64,000 nucleotides of DNA from Rhodobacteraceae bacterium UBA3069 (lineage in GTDB: Bacteria; Pseudomonadota; Alphaproteobacteria; Rhodobacterales; Rhodobacteraceae), in NCBI GenBank assembly GCA_002366795.1, contig DFBX01000106.1, forward strand, positions 1 to 64,000, written 5' to 3'. Of the stretch, positions 9,281-18,084 are shown one piece after another (positions within the stretch are counted from its first letter, which is position 1; each line of letters begins with the position of its first letter). The notes under the pieces are model-generated. The model made no database searches and was not told the DNA's origin. It saw only the letters and a list, made by a program, of their open reading frames with translations. The position numbers and the translations under genes are program-made.

Positions 9281-9577
9281 CTACAGCGTTTCGCGGTCAA
9301 GGACATGAAATTGCGTTCCGAACAAAAACGGTGCCTTTTCGCCAAAGATCTTGCGATAGGCCTTCTCGAACACCGTGTTGCCCACCATGATGTTCCTCTG
9401 TGCCTTGCACTGCGGCAGATTGCGCGGAAAATGCCAATTGGGGCGCAGTTCGACCCAAGAGGAATTGCTCACCTTGCGGCGAAACCCGCGCGTGCCTTTT
9501 ACATAATTCCAGTCTGCCAAACCTACAGCTTTCTCGGCACAAACAGGCAAAATCAAGTCAATCATGTTCGTGCCCAT
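9281..9577 (-). CDS. Hypothetical protein, possible N-terminal half of an amber-split gene
   Basis: The 98-residue frame starts at the ATG at 9577, with AAGGA about nine bases upstream; a second ATG four codons later is an alternative start. It has a hydrophobic start ([13 protein letters not shown]) and a basic, aromatic-rich middle ([19 protein letters not shown]), and I do not recognise a family. It ends at TAG and the next in-frame codon is the ATG of the following gene. It is divergent from rlmN, with about 85 bases between the start codons. Confidence 0.6.
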   Translation of the reverse strand: MGTNMIDLILPVCAEKAVGLADWNYVKGTRGFRRKVSNSSWVELRPNWHFPRNLPQCKAQRNIMVGNTVFEKAYRKIFGEKAPFLFGTQFHVLDRETL

Positions 9578-9661
9578 CCTCGATTTTCCTTTTTTCTGCG
9601 AAGCGAATCCCTATATGTGACCCATTCCTATCTATGCCCCTTTGCCATGCAAGGCCCTGCC

Positions 9662-10843
9662 ATGACCGCCAACGCGCCCGTGACCCAAGACGTTCTGACC
9701 ATTCCGCGCAAGCTGCCCGAGGGCGGCAAGATCAACCTTGTGGGCCTGACCCGCGAGGCGCTGCACGATGTGCTGGTCCAACATGGCACGCCGGAAAAGC
9801 AGGCCAAGATGCGGGTGAACCAGATCTGGCAATGGATCTATGGCTGGGGCGTGCGCGACTTTGCTCTGATGACCAACCTTGCCAAGCCCTATCGCGCCCT
9901 GCTGGAAGAGCATTTCACCGTCGAAATTCCCGAAATGGTGTCGAAACAGGTGTCCGAGGATGGCACTCGCAAATACCTTGTTCGCATCGCCGGCGGCCAC
10001 GAGGTAGAGGTCGTCTATATCCCGGAGGACGGGCGCGGCACACTTTGCGTCAGCTCGCAGGTGGGCTGCACGCTGACCTGCTCTTTCTGCCACACTGGCA
10101 CGCAGAAACTGGTGCGCAACCTGACTGCGGGGGAAATCGTCGGCCAGATCATGATGGCGCGCGACGATCTGGGCGAATGGCCTGAAAAGGGTGCCCCCAA
10201 GAATGAAACGCGCCTGCTGTCGAACATCGTCCTGATGGGCATGGGCGAGCCGCTGTACAATTTCGAAAACGTGCGCGACGCGATGAAGATCGCCATGGAT
10301 GGCGAAGGCATCGCCCTTGGCCGCCGCCGCATCACCCTATCCACATCCGGCGTCGTGCCGGAAATTCACCGCACCGCGCAGGAAATCGGCTGCCTTCTGG
10401 CGGTCAGCTTCCACGCCACCACGGACGAGACCCGCGACAAGCTGGTACCGATCAACAAGAAATGGAACATCAAGGCCCTGCTCGACGCCCTGCGCGAATA
10501 CCCCAAGGCCACCAATTCCGAACGCATCACCTTTGAATACGTGATGCTGAATGGCGTGAATGACACCGATGAAGATGCGCACCGGCTGGTCAAGCTACTG
10601 GAAGGCATCCCCGCCAAGGTGAACCTGATCCCGTTCAACGAATGGCCCGGCGCGCCTTACAAACGCTCGTCGAACAACCGTATCCGCGCCTTTGCGACCA
10701 TCCTGATGCAGGCCGGTTATGCCAGCCCGATCCGCACCCCGCGCGGCGAAGATATCATGGCTGCCTGTGGCCAGCTGAAATCAGCCACGGAACGCGCCCG
10801 CAAAAGCCGCGCCCAGATCGCGGCGGAAACCGGCCAGGCATAA
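9662..10843 (+). CDS. rlmN: 23S rRNA/tRNA adenine-C2 methyltransferase RlmN
   Basis: RlmN is a radical-SAM enzyme that methylates C2 of A2503 in 23S rRNA and of A37 in some tRNAs. The 393-residue protein carries the iron-sulfur cluster motif CTLTCSFC (Cys136, Cys140, Cys143), the [12 protein letters not shown]-binding block, [10 protein letters not shown], and the late cysteine in DIMAACGQL (about residue 369) that corresponds to the methyl-carrying cysteine. The ATG at 9662 with AAGG upstream is preferred; an in-frame ATG at 9647 would add five residues. The much longer upstream extension of the frame is antisense to the hypothetical genes at 8909-9577 and is not family-like. Confidence 0.95.
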   Translation: MTANAPVTQDVLTIPRKLPEGGKINLVGLTREALHDVLVQHGTPEKQAKMRVNQIWQWIYGWGVRDFALMTNLAKPYRALLEEHFTVEIPEMVSKQVSEDGTRKYLVRIAGGHEVEVVYIPEDGRGTLCVSSQVGCTLTCSFCHTGTQKLVRNLTAGEIVGQIMMARDDLGEWPEKGAPKNETRLLSNIVLMGMGEPLYNFENVRDAMKIAMDGEGIALGRRRITLSTSGVVPEIHRTAQEIGCLLAVSFHATTDETRDKLVPINKKWNIKALLDALREYPKATNSERITFEYVMLNGVNDTDEDAHRLVKLLEGIPAKVNLIPFNEWPGAPYKRSSNNRIRAFATILMQAGYASPIRTPRGEDIMAACGQLKSATERARKSRAQIAAETGQA

Positions 10844-10873
10844 CAACGAAAGGGGGCATCGCGCGCGCACTCT

Positions 10874-10898
10874 TCTTTCATTGTTCTGGAAATACCTT
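10874..10898 (-). repeat. Dispersed intergenic motif, copy 1
   Basis: On the minus strand this reads GTATTT-CCAGA-ACAATGAAAG. It shares GTATTT, AGA and ACAATGAAAG with the copy at 19516 and is related to the sequence at 25580. All three lie in intergenic DNA next to gene ends, in line with a Rhodobacterales intergenic repeat family; its role is unknown. Confidence 0.5.
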
Positions 10899-11046
10899 CA
10901 CGCGACGCAACCGGAAACAATACCCCAATCACAGGTTGTATCGTTTCCGCAAATACCTTTGAATTGCCACATTCCGCGCCGATTGTCGCCATGCACCGCC
11001 CGCACCGTATCCCTATTGGAAACAACCGAACAGGGGATCAGACCAG

Positions 11047-11265
11047 ATGGCACGTCTCGACAAGCAAACCCAAGACTTCGACACCACCGAGGTGGTTAAC
11101 TTCGTTCGTGAAATCCGCTCCCGCTCTCTCTCGGTGCGCGAATGGAAACATTATCTGGCCGGCTATGGCTATAGCGTCAAGGATGACGATGCAGGCAATA
11201 CCGTTGTGGCATCGCTTGTACATGGCGATGCGATCTGCGAACTGCCTGCGGACCTTTGCGCCTGA
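11047..11265 (+). CDS. Small hypothetical protein
   Basis: This 72-residue protein of charged, helical character (VVNFVREIRSRSLSVREWKHYLAGYG) has no signal peptide, membrane segment or recognised domain. It has a plausible GGGGA about eight bases before the ATG and lies alone downstream of rlmN, convergent with the metalloprotease gene. Its codon use looks like that of the flanking genes, and the reverse strand offers no better gene, so it is kept as a real small gene of unknown role. Confidence 0.6.
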   Translation: MARLDKQTQDFDTTEVVNFVREIRSRSLSVREWKHYLAGYGYSVKDDDAGNTVVASLVHGDAICELPADLCA

Positions 11266-11331
11266 TCTTTTCCCTCGTGGGAACATCCCGTCCGCGCGCC
11301 TGACGCGCGGGCCGGGCGCCCCAGATCAAGG

Positions 11332-12783
11332 TCACGCGAACAATATGTCCGACGCGTCCAGATCGGCCATGTTGAAGTTCCGCAAAGTCAGGTCCAGATC
11401 CCATCCATTCACGCTGATATGGGTATGGACACCCGAAATGTCGGTGATCGCTAGGTGCTGGTATTGCAGGCCGGCTTCGGTCCCGTAGACGCTGAAATCC
11501 AGAACATCGATTCCATTCTCGAAATCGGTGATTGTGTTGGCTTCGGTATAGACGTCGTTCCAGTCAAAGATGAACACGTCGGCCCCGGTGCCGCCGACCA
11601 TAATGTCGCTGCCATCACCGCCATAGATCGTGTCGTCGCCGTCTTGGCCCAAGATGCGGTCATCGCCGCCGCCGCCTTCGATGTAATCGTTCTCGGTCCC
11701 GCCAAAGATGCGGTCGTCGCCGTCCCCGCCGTAAAGCGTATCGTCCTCCGATCCGCCGATCAGCCGGTCATTGCCGCCGCCGCCATGAATCGTGTCGGCC
11801 CCTGCACCGCCCAGCACGGCATCGTCGTCACCCCGGTAGGTGCTGTCCTCGTCGCCATAAAGCAGGTCGTCGTCATTGCCGCCTCGCAGGGTGTCATTGC
11901 CGTCATAACCCCAGATCGTGTCGGCCCCGTTCTGGCCCAGCGCGATATCGGACCATTCACGCCCATAGACGGTGTCATTGCCTGCCTTGGCCAGAATAAC
12001 CGTGGTTTGGTCGGTGGACTGGATCACCTCGGCCAGGGCCGAGGCGCGGATCACCACGCGGTCCTGCACGTCCAGGTCCACGCTCCATCCCAGCATATCC
12101 GACCCGTCGCCGTAAATATCCTGAAGCGCCTGCACATCGAACACGCCCAGTTCGGTCGTATAGGGGTAATCGATGTTATAAGTCATGACCGTGTTGGCCT
12201 GCGTGTCCAACGCCCCATCCAGCACGTAATCCCCTTCGTGAGAATGCGACAGGCCCAGCGCGTGACCCATCTCGTGCAGGATCACCTGAAAGCCGTAGTC
12301 GCCCGGACCCATGTTCTGATAGGCATTCACGAAATAGCCCTGCCCGGTATTACCGGCGCTGGAATTGGCGTAGTTCGCCCAACCGCCCACGCCAGACACA
12401 TCCGCACCAAAGGCGTTGATCATGCCGGTGCCTTCCACCTCGACGAACTTGATGCCGGCGGCGGCTTCGAACAGGTCCATGGCATCGCGGAAATTTTGCC
12501 GCTGTGCCTTGGTATAGGACCAGTAAGCGCTTGCGCCATAGGGGTCGGAATCGGCCAGCAGGGGCAGATCGGCGGCTTCGGTAAAGCTGTAGGTGACGAC
12601 AGTGCCGGTTCCGATATCCGTCGCCCCGTTCCAGCGGAAATTGTCGCTGCTGGTATAGGCAAGGATCGCGGTGTAGTCAGAAACGGCCGTTCCCGCGGTC
12701 GAGACCGTGGCGTCCCCCCCATCATTTGCCGCCGCCATACAAGCCGAACAGCCGCATCCGGGAATTTCTATCGCATCTGTCAT
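11332..12783 (-). CDS. Secreted RTX metalloprotease of peptidase family M10 (serralysin-like)
   Basis: The 483-residue protein has the zinc motif HEMGHALGLSH (His170 first) and a Met-turn VMTYN downstream, defining an M10 metzincin protease. From about residue 270 onward there are many GGxGxDxL/I-type calcium-binding RTX nonapeptides (GNDTVYG, GNDTLRGG, GDDRIFGG and others). The C-terminus resembles a type I secretion signal (hydrophobic TLRNFNMADLDASDILFA). The first 20 residues contain an unusual CGCSAC cluster. The start has GAGGTGA before the ATG. No ABC/HlyD/TolC exporter genes are in the window, so secretion would use a transporter encoded elsewhere. Confidence 0.92.
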   Translation of the reverse strand: MTDAIEIPGCGCSACMAAANDGGDATVSTAGTAVSDYTAILAYTSSDNFRWNGATDIGTGTVVTYSFTEAADLPLLADSDPYGASAYWSYTKAQRQNFRDAMDLFEAAAGIKFVEVEGTGMINAFGADVSGVGGWANYANSSAGNTGQGYFVNAYQNMGPGDYGFQVILHEMGHALGLSHSHEGDYVLDGALDTQANTVMTYNIDYPYTTELGVFDVQALQDIYGDGSDMLGWSVDLDVQDRVVIRASALAEVIQSTDQTTVILAKAGNDTVYGREWSDIALGQNGADTIWGYDGNDTLRGGNDDDLLYGDEDSTYRGDDDAVLGGAGADTIHGGGGNDRLIGGSEDDTLYGGDGDDRIFGGTENDYIEGGGGDDRILGQDGDDTIYGGDGSDIMVGGTGADVFIFDWNDVYTEANTITDFENGIDVLDFSVYGTEAGLQYQHLAITDISGVHTHISVNGWDLDLTLRNFNMADLDASDILFA

Positions 12784-12969
12784 TGCTCACCTCATTCTTG
12801 CCAATCGTGATTGGAATTCGGGGTTTACGCGGTCATTGTGGCCAGCACTTGGCCCATTATATCGTGTTTCTCGAACACAGCGTTAACTGACCCGCGACAA
12901 TATCGCAGGGAACTTTCCCATGCGATGCGGGGTTTCTGGTTTAGAATGACAAAAAACAGGATGATAACC

Positions 12970-13935
12970 GTGACCCGATTTCCACCGCTTCCCCAGCCGA
13001 TGAATGCGCAAGGCGATCCGCGCCGTGTGGGGGTCGAGATTGAGCTGGGCAACCTGAACGAAGACCACGTGGCCGAACTGGCGAAGCAGGTATTCGGCGG
13101 CAACATCCGCACCAAGGACACCGTGTATCACGTCGAGGGCACCGATATCGGTGATCTGGAAATCTACCTGGACACGGCCCTGACCAAGGCCCGCAAATCG
13201 GCCCTGCGCGACATGGCCCTTGATCTGGGTCACGAGGTGATCCCGGTCGAGATCGTGACCGAACCGCTGGACATGGACGGGCTGGAACAGCTGGACGATT
13301 TTACCGACCTGCTGCGCCGCGAAGGGGCCACCGGGTCCGGCGCGGGCATCTTGCTGGGCTTTGGCGTTCACCTGAACGTCGAGATCACATCGGAAAAGCC
13401 CGCAGACATCCTGCGCCCACTGATGGCCTATGCCCTGATTGAGGATTGGATGCGCAAGACCCACCCGATCGACGAAAGCCGCCGCCTTTTGCCCTTTACC
13501 GCGCCCTACCCCACCTCTTTCGTGCGCGCGCTGATCGCGCTTGGTCCTGATGCCGGGATCGACGTGCTGACCGAATGTTACCTGGCCGAAACGCCCAGCC
13601 GCAATCATGGGCTGGATATGTTTCCGTTGCTGGCGCATCTGCGCCCCGACGCAATGTCGGATAAGCTGCGCGGCAGCACCAAACCGCGCCCCGCTTTCCA
13701 TTTCCGCCTGCCCGATTGCCGGATCGACGATCCTGATTGGTCACTGGCCGAAGAATGGCGCCGCTGGCTGGTGGTTGAACGTGTCGCCGCCAATGCCGAT
13801 CTGCTGACCAGGCTGTCCGATGCATGGCTGGACGATCACGGCCCCGTCACCTTTAGTCGTACCAGTTGGGCCGCGCGCACCGCCGAAATCCTGCCCCCCG
13901 AACTGGAGACCGCCTTTCAAGGAGAGCCATTATGA
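12970..13935 (+). CDS. Amidoligase-family protein (PF12224)
   Basis: The 321-residue protein begins with RRVGVEIELGNL, the strand with paired glutamates typical of the glutamine-synthetase-fold amidoligase family described by comparative genomics (PF12224). These enzymes are predicted to form amide bonds on peptides or metabolites using ATP, but few have been tested. GFGVHLNVEI supplies a further family block. The start is uncertain: GTG at 12970 has AGGA eight bases upstream and gives a homologue-like N-terminus; ATGs at 12961 and 12946 are alternatives. The stop overlaps the start of the next gene (ATGA), so the amidoligase and the amidotransferase-like hydrolase should be made together. 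Confidence 0.85.
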   Translation: MTRFPPLPQPMNAQGDPRRVGVEIELGNLNEDHVAELAKQVFGGNIRTKDTVYHVEGTDIGDLEIYLDTALTKARKSALRDMALDLGHEVIPVEIVTEPLDMDGLEQLDDFTDLLRREGATGSGAGILLGFGVHLNVEITSEKPADILRPLMAYALIEDWMRKTHPIDESRRLLPFTAPYPTSFVRALIALGPDAGIDVLTECYLAETPSRNHGLDMFPLLAHLRPDAMSDKLRGSTKPRPAFHFRLPDCRIDDPDWSLAEEWRRWLVVERVAANADLLTRLSDAWLDDHGPVTFSRTSWAARTAEILPPELETAFQGEPL

Positions 13936-14708
13936 TCCCCGCATTCCGCCCCCTCAAATCCCGCCCCGTGATCGGTGTCACCACCTCACGCCGGTCGGGC
14001 TGGCGCATCTTTCCGCTGGTCGCCTTCAACATCTGGATGGCAGGCGGGCGCGCCCTGCGCTGGGACACCCGGCGCGACGTGGATTTGCGCAAGGTGGATG
14101 GCGTGGTGATCGGCGGCGGCGACGATATTTCCCCCGACATCTATGGCGGGCAATTGCTGACCTCGGCCCGGCTGGACCCCGACCGCGACGCGATGGAACG
14201 CGACCTGGTGGAAAAGGCATTTGTCACCCGCCGTCCGATCCTTGGCATTTGCCGCGGCGCGCAGATGCTGAACGTGGCGCTTGGCGGCACGCTGGACCAA
14301 GACGCCTATGGCACTTACGAAAAATCCGACCGGCACTGGACAGTCCTGCCGCGCAAGTCGATCTGCCTGCAACCGGGCACCCGCCTGCGTGATCTGGTCG
14401 GGCCGGGGGTGATGAAGGTCAACGCGCTGCATTCGCAATCGGTCGATGCTCTGGGCGACGGCCTGCGCGTGGCTGCCCGCGACATGGGCGGCATGGTGCA
14501 AGCGATCGAGCGTGACCGCGAACCCTTTGCCACCGGCGTGCAATGGCACCCCGAACACCTGCTCTATGCCCATCGCCAACAGCGCATTTTCCGGGCGCTG
14601 GTGCAGGCCTCGCTGGCCCGCCGCCTAGGGCAGAATCAGCTGACCCGCATCGACGCCAAGGAAACCGGCAATGACATGCCGGATGAACTTGCCAGCGCAC
14701 TGAACTAG
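13932..14708 (+). CDS. Class I glutamine amidotransferase / gamma-glutamyl hydrolase-like protein (peptidase C26)
   Basis: This 258-residue single-domain protein has the catalytic triad layout of the PuuD-like C26 family. The nucleophile elbow is GICRGAQML (Cys107) and the His-Glu pair is in QWHPEH (about residue 205); GGGDDISPDIYG is the usual strand upstream. Family members cleave gamma-glutamyl amides, for example gamma-glutamyl-GABA, or donate ammonia. Translational overlap with the amidoligase implies a joint pathway, probably making and trimming an amide or gamma-glutamyl product; the substrate is unknown. The long tail after residue about 235 is poorly conserved in appearance. Confidence 0.87.
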   Translation: MIPAFRPLKSRPVIGVTTSRRSGWRIFPLVAFNIWMAGGRALRWDTRRDVDLRKVDGVVIGGGDDISPDIYGGQLLTSARLDPDRDAMERDLVEKAFVTRRPILGICRGAQMLNVALGGTLDQDAYGTYEKSDRHWTVLPRKSICLQPGTRLRDLVGPGVMKVNALHSQSVDALGDGLRVAARDMGGMVQAIERDREPFATGVQWHPEHLLYAHRQQRIFRALVQASLARRLGQNQLTRIDAKETGNDMPDELASALN

Positions 14709-14736
14709 CGCGCACCACCCGCTAAAACGGTCGCGT

Positions 14737-15582
14737 TCAGCGACCGGGGATCACGTCACGCTTGGTCCCGGCGCCTTCCCATTTGTCGATGGCTTCCACG
14801 GCCTCTTCGGCGGTTTCGACATAGCAGAACAGGTCCAGATCCTCGGAGGAAATGGTGCCGGCATCGGCCAGCGCATCCCAATTGATAATCTTTTGCCAGA
14901 ATTCCTTGCCGAACAGTAGGAACGGTACCCGCCGCATCCGCCCTGTCTGGATCAGGGTCAGCGATTCGAACATCTCGTCCATCGTGCCGAAGCCACCGGG
15001 GAACACCGCAACCGCGCTGGCCCGCATCAGGAAATGCATCTTGCGGATCGCGAAATAGTGGAAGTTGAAACACAGGTCGGGCGTCACATGCTCATTCGGG
15101 GCCTGCTCGTGCGGCAGCACTATGTTCAGGCCGATGGAAATGCCGCCCGCCTCGGCCGCGCCCTGGTTGCCGGCTTCCATCACGCCAGGACCGCCGCCAG
15201 TGCAGATGATGTTGTTATGCCCGCCGGTTTTCAGGCCGCGTTCGGTCATCTGGCGGGAAAACTTCCGCGCCTCTTCATAATATTTCGACAGGTCGCGCAG
15301 GGTCTGGGTGCGCGCGCCATTTGCATCCTGCGGTTTGGGAATGCGCGCACCGCCGAACAAGACGATCGTGCTTTCCACCCCATATTCGTCCAACAACATC
15401 TGCGGTTTGAGCAGTTCCAGTTGCAGGCGCACGGGGCGCAATTCATCGCGGCACAGGAATTCGTCATCGGCAAAGGCCAGTTTATAGGCGGGCGCACGGG
15501 TTTGCGGGGTATCCGGCACCTCGTGCGCGGTTTCGATATCCGTATGGGCATCGCGGAATGCGCTCTTGCGGTCATCCGTCAT
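14737..15582 (-). CDS. LOG-family protein (TIGR00730, cytokinin-riboside phosphoribohydrolase-like)
   Basis: The 281-residue protein contains the LOG/lysine-decarboxylase-like motif PGGFGTMDE, which matches PGGxGTxxE, and GGGPGVMEAGNQGA for nucleotide binding. Members hydrolyse nucleoside 5'-monophosphates such as cytokinin ribotides or AMP; many were misannotated as lysine decarboxylases. An N-terminal extension of about 80 residues, rich in charged residues, places it in the longer bacterial subgroup. The ATG at 15582 has GGAG nine bases upstream; the extension farther upstream overlaps the divergent gene region and looks non-coding. It is convergent with the amidotransferase gene, 28 bases away. 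Confidence 0.88.
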   Translation of the reverse strand: MTDDRKSAFRDAHTDIETAHEVPDTPQTRAPAYKLAFADDEFLCRDELRPVRLQLELLKPQMLLDEYGVESTIVLFGGARIPKPQDANGARTQTLRDLSKYYEEARKFSRQMTERGLKTGGHNNIICTGGGPGVMEAGNQGAAEAGGISIGLNIVLPHEQAPNEHVTPDLCFNFHYFAIRKMHFLMRASAVAVFPGGFGTMDEMFESLTLIQTGRMRRVPFLLFGKEFWQKIINWDALADAGTISSEDLDLFCYVETAEEAVEAIDKWEGAGTKRDVIPGR

Positions 15583-15656
15583 CTGGTCTTTCTCCTGCTT
15601 ACGCGTCTGGGCCAGACCTATAACCTTCGCGCAACGATTGCCAGAATGAGGATACC

Positions 15657-16571
15657 ATGGATTGGACCGCCGAAATTGCCGCCGCCGCAGGGCGCATCCT
15701 GCCCCATGTGATCCGCACACCGGTGATGCAGACCGATGCCTTCGGACCAAGGATCGAGATGAAGCTGGAACATCTGCAACACACTGGCAGCTTCAAGGCG
15801 CGCGGGGCGTTCAACACCTTGCTGTCCGGTCCGGTGCCAAGTGCTGGGATCGTCGCCGCCTCGGGTGGGAACCACGGCGCTGCCGTGGCCTATGCGGCGC
15901 ATCGGCTGGGGCATCCGGCACATATTTTCGTGCCGGAAATGGCGGGCCCGTCCAAGATCGAGCTGATCCGCCGTATGGGGGCCGAATTGACCGTGGTGCC
16001 GGGGGCCTATGCCGATGCCCTGGCGGGGGCGCAGGACTATGAGGCAAAAACCGGCGCGATGCAGATCCATGCCTATGACGGGCTAGGCACCGTGGCGGGG
16101 CAAGGCACCGTCGCGCTGGAGTGGGAAGACCAGGGATTGCAGGCCGACACCGTGCTGATCGCCGTGGGCGGCGGCGGGCTGATCGCCGGATCGCTGGCAT
16201 GGCTTGGCACCCGCCGAAAGGTCGTGGCGGTTGAACCTGAACAGGCGGCCACCCTGCACAATGCCCTGCGAAACGGGCCGGAATTTGAAACCGAGGTTTC
16301 AGGCATCGCCGCCAACGCCCTTGGCGCGCGCAAGATCGGCGGCATTTGCCATGGGCTGGCCAAAACGCTGCACACCCCGTCGATCACCGTGCCCGATAAC
16401 GCCATCGCCGAGGCGCAGAAAAAGCTGTGGCAGGCGCATCGGCTGCTCGTCGAACCGGCCGGGGCCTGCGCACTGGCCGCGTTGACCTCGGGCGCATATC
16501 GCCCGGAAAAGGACGAGCGTATCGCGGTTCTGGTCTGCGGCGCGAACCCCGCGCCCGGTCCTTTCCTCTGA
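15657..16571 (+). CDS. PLP-dependent serine/threonine dehydratase-like protein
   Basis: The 304-residue fold-type-II PLP enzyme resembles catabolic threonine/serine dehydratases and serine racemase-like proteins. The Schiff-base lysine lies in TGSFKARGA (Lys47). SGGNHGAAVAYA supplies a substrate-binding loop and VGGGGLIAG the phosphate-binding loop. There is no C-terminal ACT domain, so it is the short, non-IlvA type. Expected reaction: deamination of threonine or serine to the 2-oxoacid. The exact substrate is not certain. A rho-independent terminator follows. It is divergent from the LOG gene. Confidence 0.85.
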   Translation: MDWTAEIAAAAGRILPHVIRTPVMQTDAFGPRIEMKLEHLQHTGSFKARGAFNTLLSGPVPSAGIVAASGGNHGAAVAYAAHRLGHPAHIFVPEMAGPSKIELIRRMGAELTVVPGAYADALAGAQDYEAKTGAMQIHAYDGLGTVAGQGTVALEWEDQGLQADTVLIAVGGGGLIAGSLAWLGTRRKVVAVEPEQAATLHNALRNGPEFETEVSGIAANALGARKIGGICHGLAKTLHTPSITVPDNAIAEAQKKLWQAHRLLVEPAGACALAALTSGAYRPEKDERIAVLVCGANPAPGPFL

Positions 16572-16584
16572 TCCGCGAAACCCA

Positions 16585-16622
16585 AAACCGGCCCCGTCGC
16601 ATCCGCGCGGGGCCAGTTTATT
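16585..16622 (+). terminator. Rho-independent terminator after the dehydratase gene
   Basis: GGCCCCG (16590-16596) pairs with CGGGGCC across a loop of about 11 bases, with an A-run before and TTTATTTT after. It sits between two convergent genes and could serve both. Confidence 0.7.
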
Positions 16623-16634
16623 TTCAAACGCACA

Positions 16635-17006
16635 TCAAGCCGTCAGGCGATGATCCCTCCGGTTTTGAAACACGCGAACGAAAATTGTAACCGCAGCGAT
16701 TTGCGCCGCGATCACGGCGGGCCAGATCAGCGGAAATTGCGCATCCATGTATTTCTGCGGACCGAAAGACAACAGCGCCATGAAGGCCGCAGCCACGGCC
16801 AGCACCGTGCCCGAAGGGCTTTTCTCGCTGCCCATCGACAGGGAAGCAGCAGCGGTGGAAATCGCCATGGCAAGGAAGGGCGCTATGCCGAACAGGGGTA
16901 TCGCCTCGGGCGGGTGCGGCGGCACCTTGGCGAACAGGGCGGCAAGCATCACGGATTGCAAAAGAACAAGCGCCGTCAGGGCGGCATCGGTCGGGGTGCG
17001 GGTCAT
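16635..17006 (-). CDS. Small membrane protein, four predicted transmembrane segments
   Basis: The 123-residue protein has four hydrophobic stretches (about residues 8-26, 38-58, 66-84 and 92-112) and a basic C-terminus, in line with an inner-membrane protein with both ends inside. I recognise no family. AGGAG lies eight bases before the ATG. Two near-identical palindromes sit just upstream and overlap a TATAAT-like -10, so expression is probably repressor-controlled by a regulator encoded elsewhere. It stands alone between two plus-strand genes. Confidence 0.75.
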   Translation of the reverse strand: MTRTPTDAALTALVLLQSVMLAALFAKVPPHPPEAIPLFGIAPFLAMAISTAAASLSMGSEKSPSGTVLAVAAAFMALLSFGPQKYMDAQFPLIWPAVIAAQIAAVTIFVRVFQNRRDHRLTA

Positions 17007-17042
17007 GGTGGCTCCTTTCAGGCTGGGCCGGGGATTTGCTGA

Positions 17043-17099
17043 TCCGTAATTATATTACGGCCACACCAAATCCGTAATTTAAATTACGGCAAGTGTCAA
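17043..17099 (-). promoter_or_regulatory. Double palindromic operator and promoter for the small membrane protein
   Basis: CCGTAAT-TAT-ATTACGG (17044-17060) and the perfect 18-bp palindrome CCGTAATTTAAATTACGG (17072-17089) are spaced 28 bp start to start, close to three helical turns. On the minus strand the proximal copy contains TATAAT, about 40 bases upstream of the ATG at 17006, and TTGACA (17094-17099) lies beyond the distal copy. Overlap of operator and -10 suggests repression by a dimeric regulator. Confidence 0.65.
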
Positions 17100-17256
17100 C
17101 AACGCCATTCCCCCGCCGCCGCCCCCATAGGTCGCGACAGGTCGATGCAGTGCCGCGTTGCGCGATTGCACGGCGTCGCGCTTTGGTGTCTAAGGCTGGC
17201 CTGACAGGGTCACGGTTCTGCGGCCCGACGAAAATTCAGATACCGGAGACGCGCCA

Positions 17257-18084
17257 ATGTCCAATGCCCAGCTTGAAACCGCCATCGAATTCGCGTGGGA
17301 AGCCCGCGATACGATCACATCCGCCACCACCGGCGAGACCCGCGACGCGATCGAGGACACGCTGAACGCACTGGACAGCGGCACGCTGCGCGTGGCGGAA
17401 AAACAGGCTGATGGGTCGTGGCATGTGAACCAGTGGGCCAAGAAAGCCGTGCTGCTTGGCTTCCGTATCAAGGATATGGAGATCCACGAAGGCGGCCCGC
17501 AAGGCGCAGGCTGGTGGGACAAGGTGGACAGCAAGTTCAAGGGCTGGGGCGGCAACGAATGGAAATCCGCCGGTTTCCGCGCCGTGCCCAATTGCGTCGT
17601 GCGCAAGTCGGCCTTCATCGCGCCGGGCGTGGTGCTGATGCCGTCCTTCGTGAACCTTGGCGCCTATGTGGACGAGGGCACGATGGTTGACACCTGGGCC
17701 ACCGTCGGCAGCTGCGCGCAGATCGGCAAGGGCGTTCACCTGTCCGGCGGCGTCGGCATCGGCGGCGTGCTGGAGCCCATGCAGGCCGGCCCCACCATCA
17801 TCGAGGACAACTGCTTTATCGGCGCGCGCTCCGAGGTTGTCGAAGGCTGCATCGTGCGCGAAGGCTCGGTCCTTGGCATGGGTGTGTTCATCGGCAAGTC
17901 CACCAAGATCGTTGACCGCGAAACCGGCGAAGTGATGTATGGCGAAGTGCCGCCCTATTCGGTGGTCGTCGCTGGTTCCATGCCGTCGAAAAATGGCATC
18001 AACCTGTATTGCGCGGTGATCGTGAAACGTGTCGATGCACAGACCCGTTCGAAAACCGGCATCAACGAGCTGCTGCGCGACTGA
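17257..18084 (+). CDS. dapD: 2,3,4,5-tetrahydropyridine-2,6-dicarboxylate N-succinyltransferase
   Basis: DapD transfers succinyl from succinyl-CoA to tetrahydrodipicolinate in lysine/diaminopimelate synthesis. The 275-residue protein has an N-terminal helical domain and a left-handed beta-helix of hexapeptide repeats (about residues 105-230), with [20 protein letters not shown] and [13 protein letters not shown] typical of DapD. The ATG at 17257 has GGAGA upstream. The stop overlaps the start of the next small gene (TGATGA), and a third gene overlaps in turn, forming a tight three-gene unit. It belongs to the same succinylase pathway as dapE at 2949. Confidence 0.96.
   Translation: MSNAQLETAIEFAWEARDTITSATTGETRDAIEDTLNALDSGTLRVAEKQADGSWHVNQWAKKAVLLGFRIKDMEIHEGGPQGAGWWDKVDSKFKGWGGNEWKSAGFRAVPNCVVRKSAFIAPGVVLMPSFVNLGAYVDEGTMVDTWATVGSCAQIGKGVHLSGGVGIGGVLEPMQAGPTIIEDNCFIGARSEVVEGCIVREGSVLGMGVFIGKSTKIVDRETGEVMYGEVPPYSVVVAGSMPSKNGINLYCAVIVKRVDAQTRSKTGINELLRD

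Noticed and set aside
11290..11312. GC-rich hairpin after the small gene at 11047 as terminator
   Set aside because: CCGCGCG/CGCGCGG can pair, but there is no T-tract on either side, so it is not listed as a terminator.
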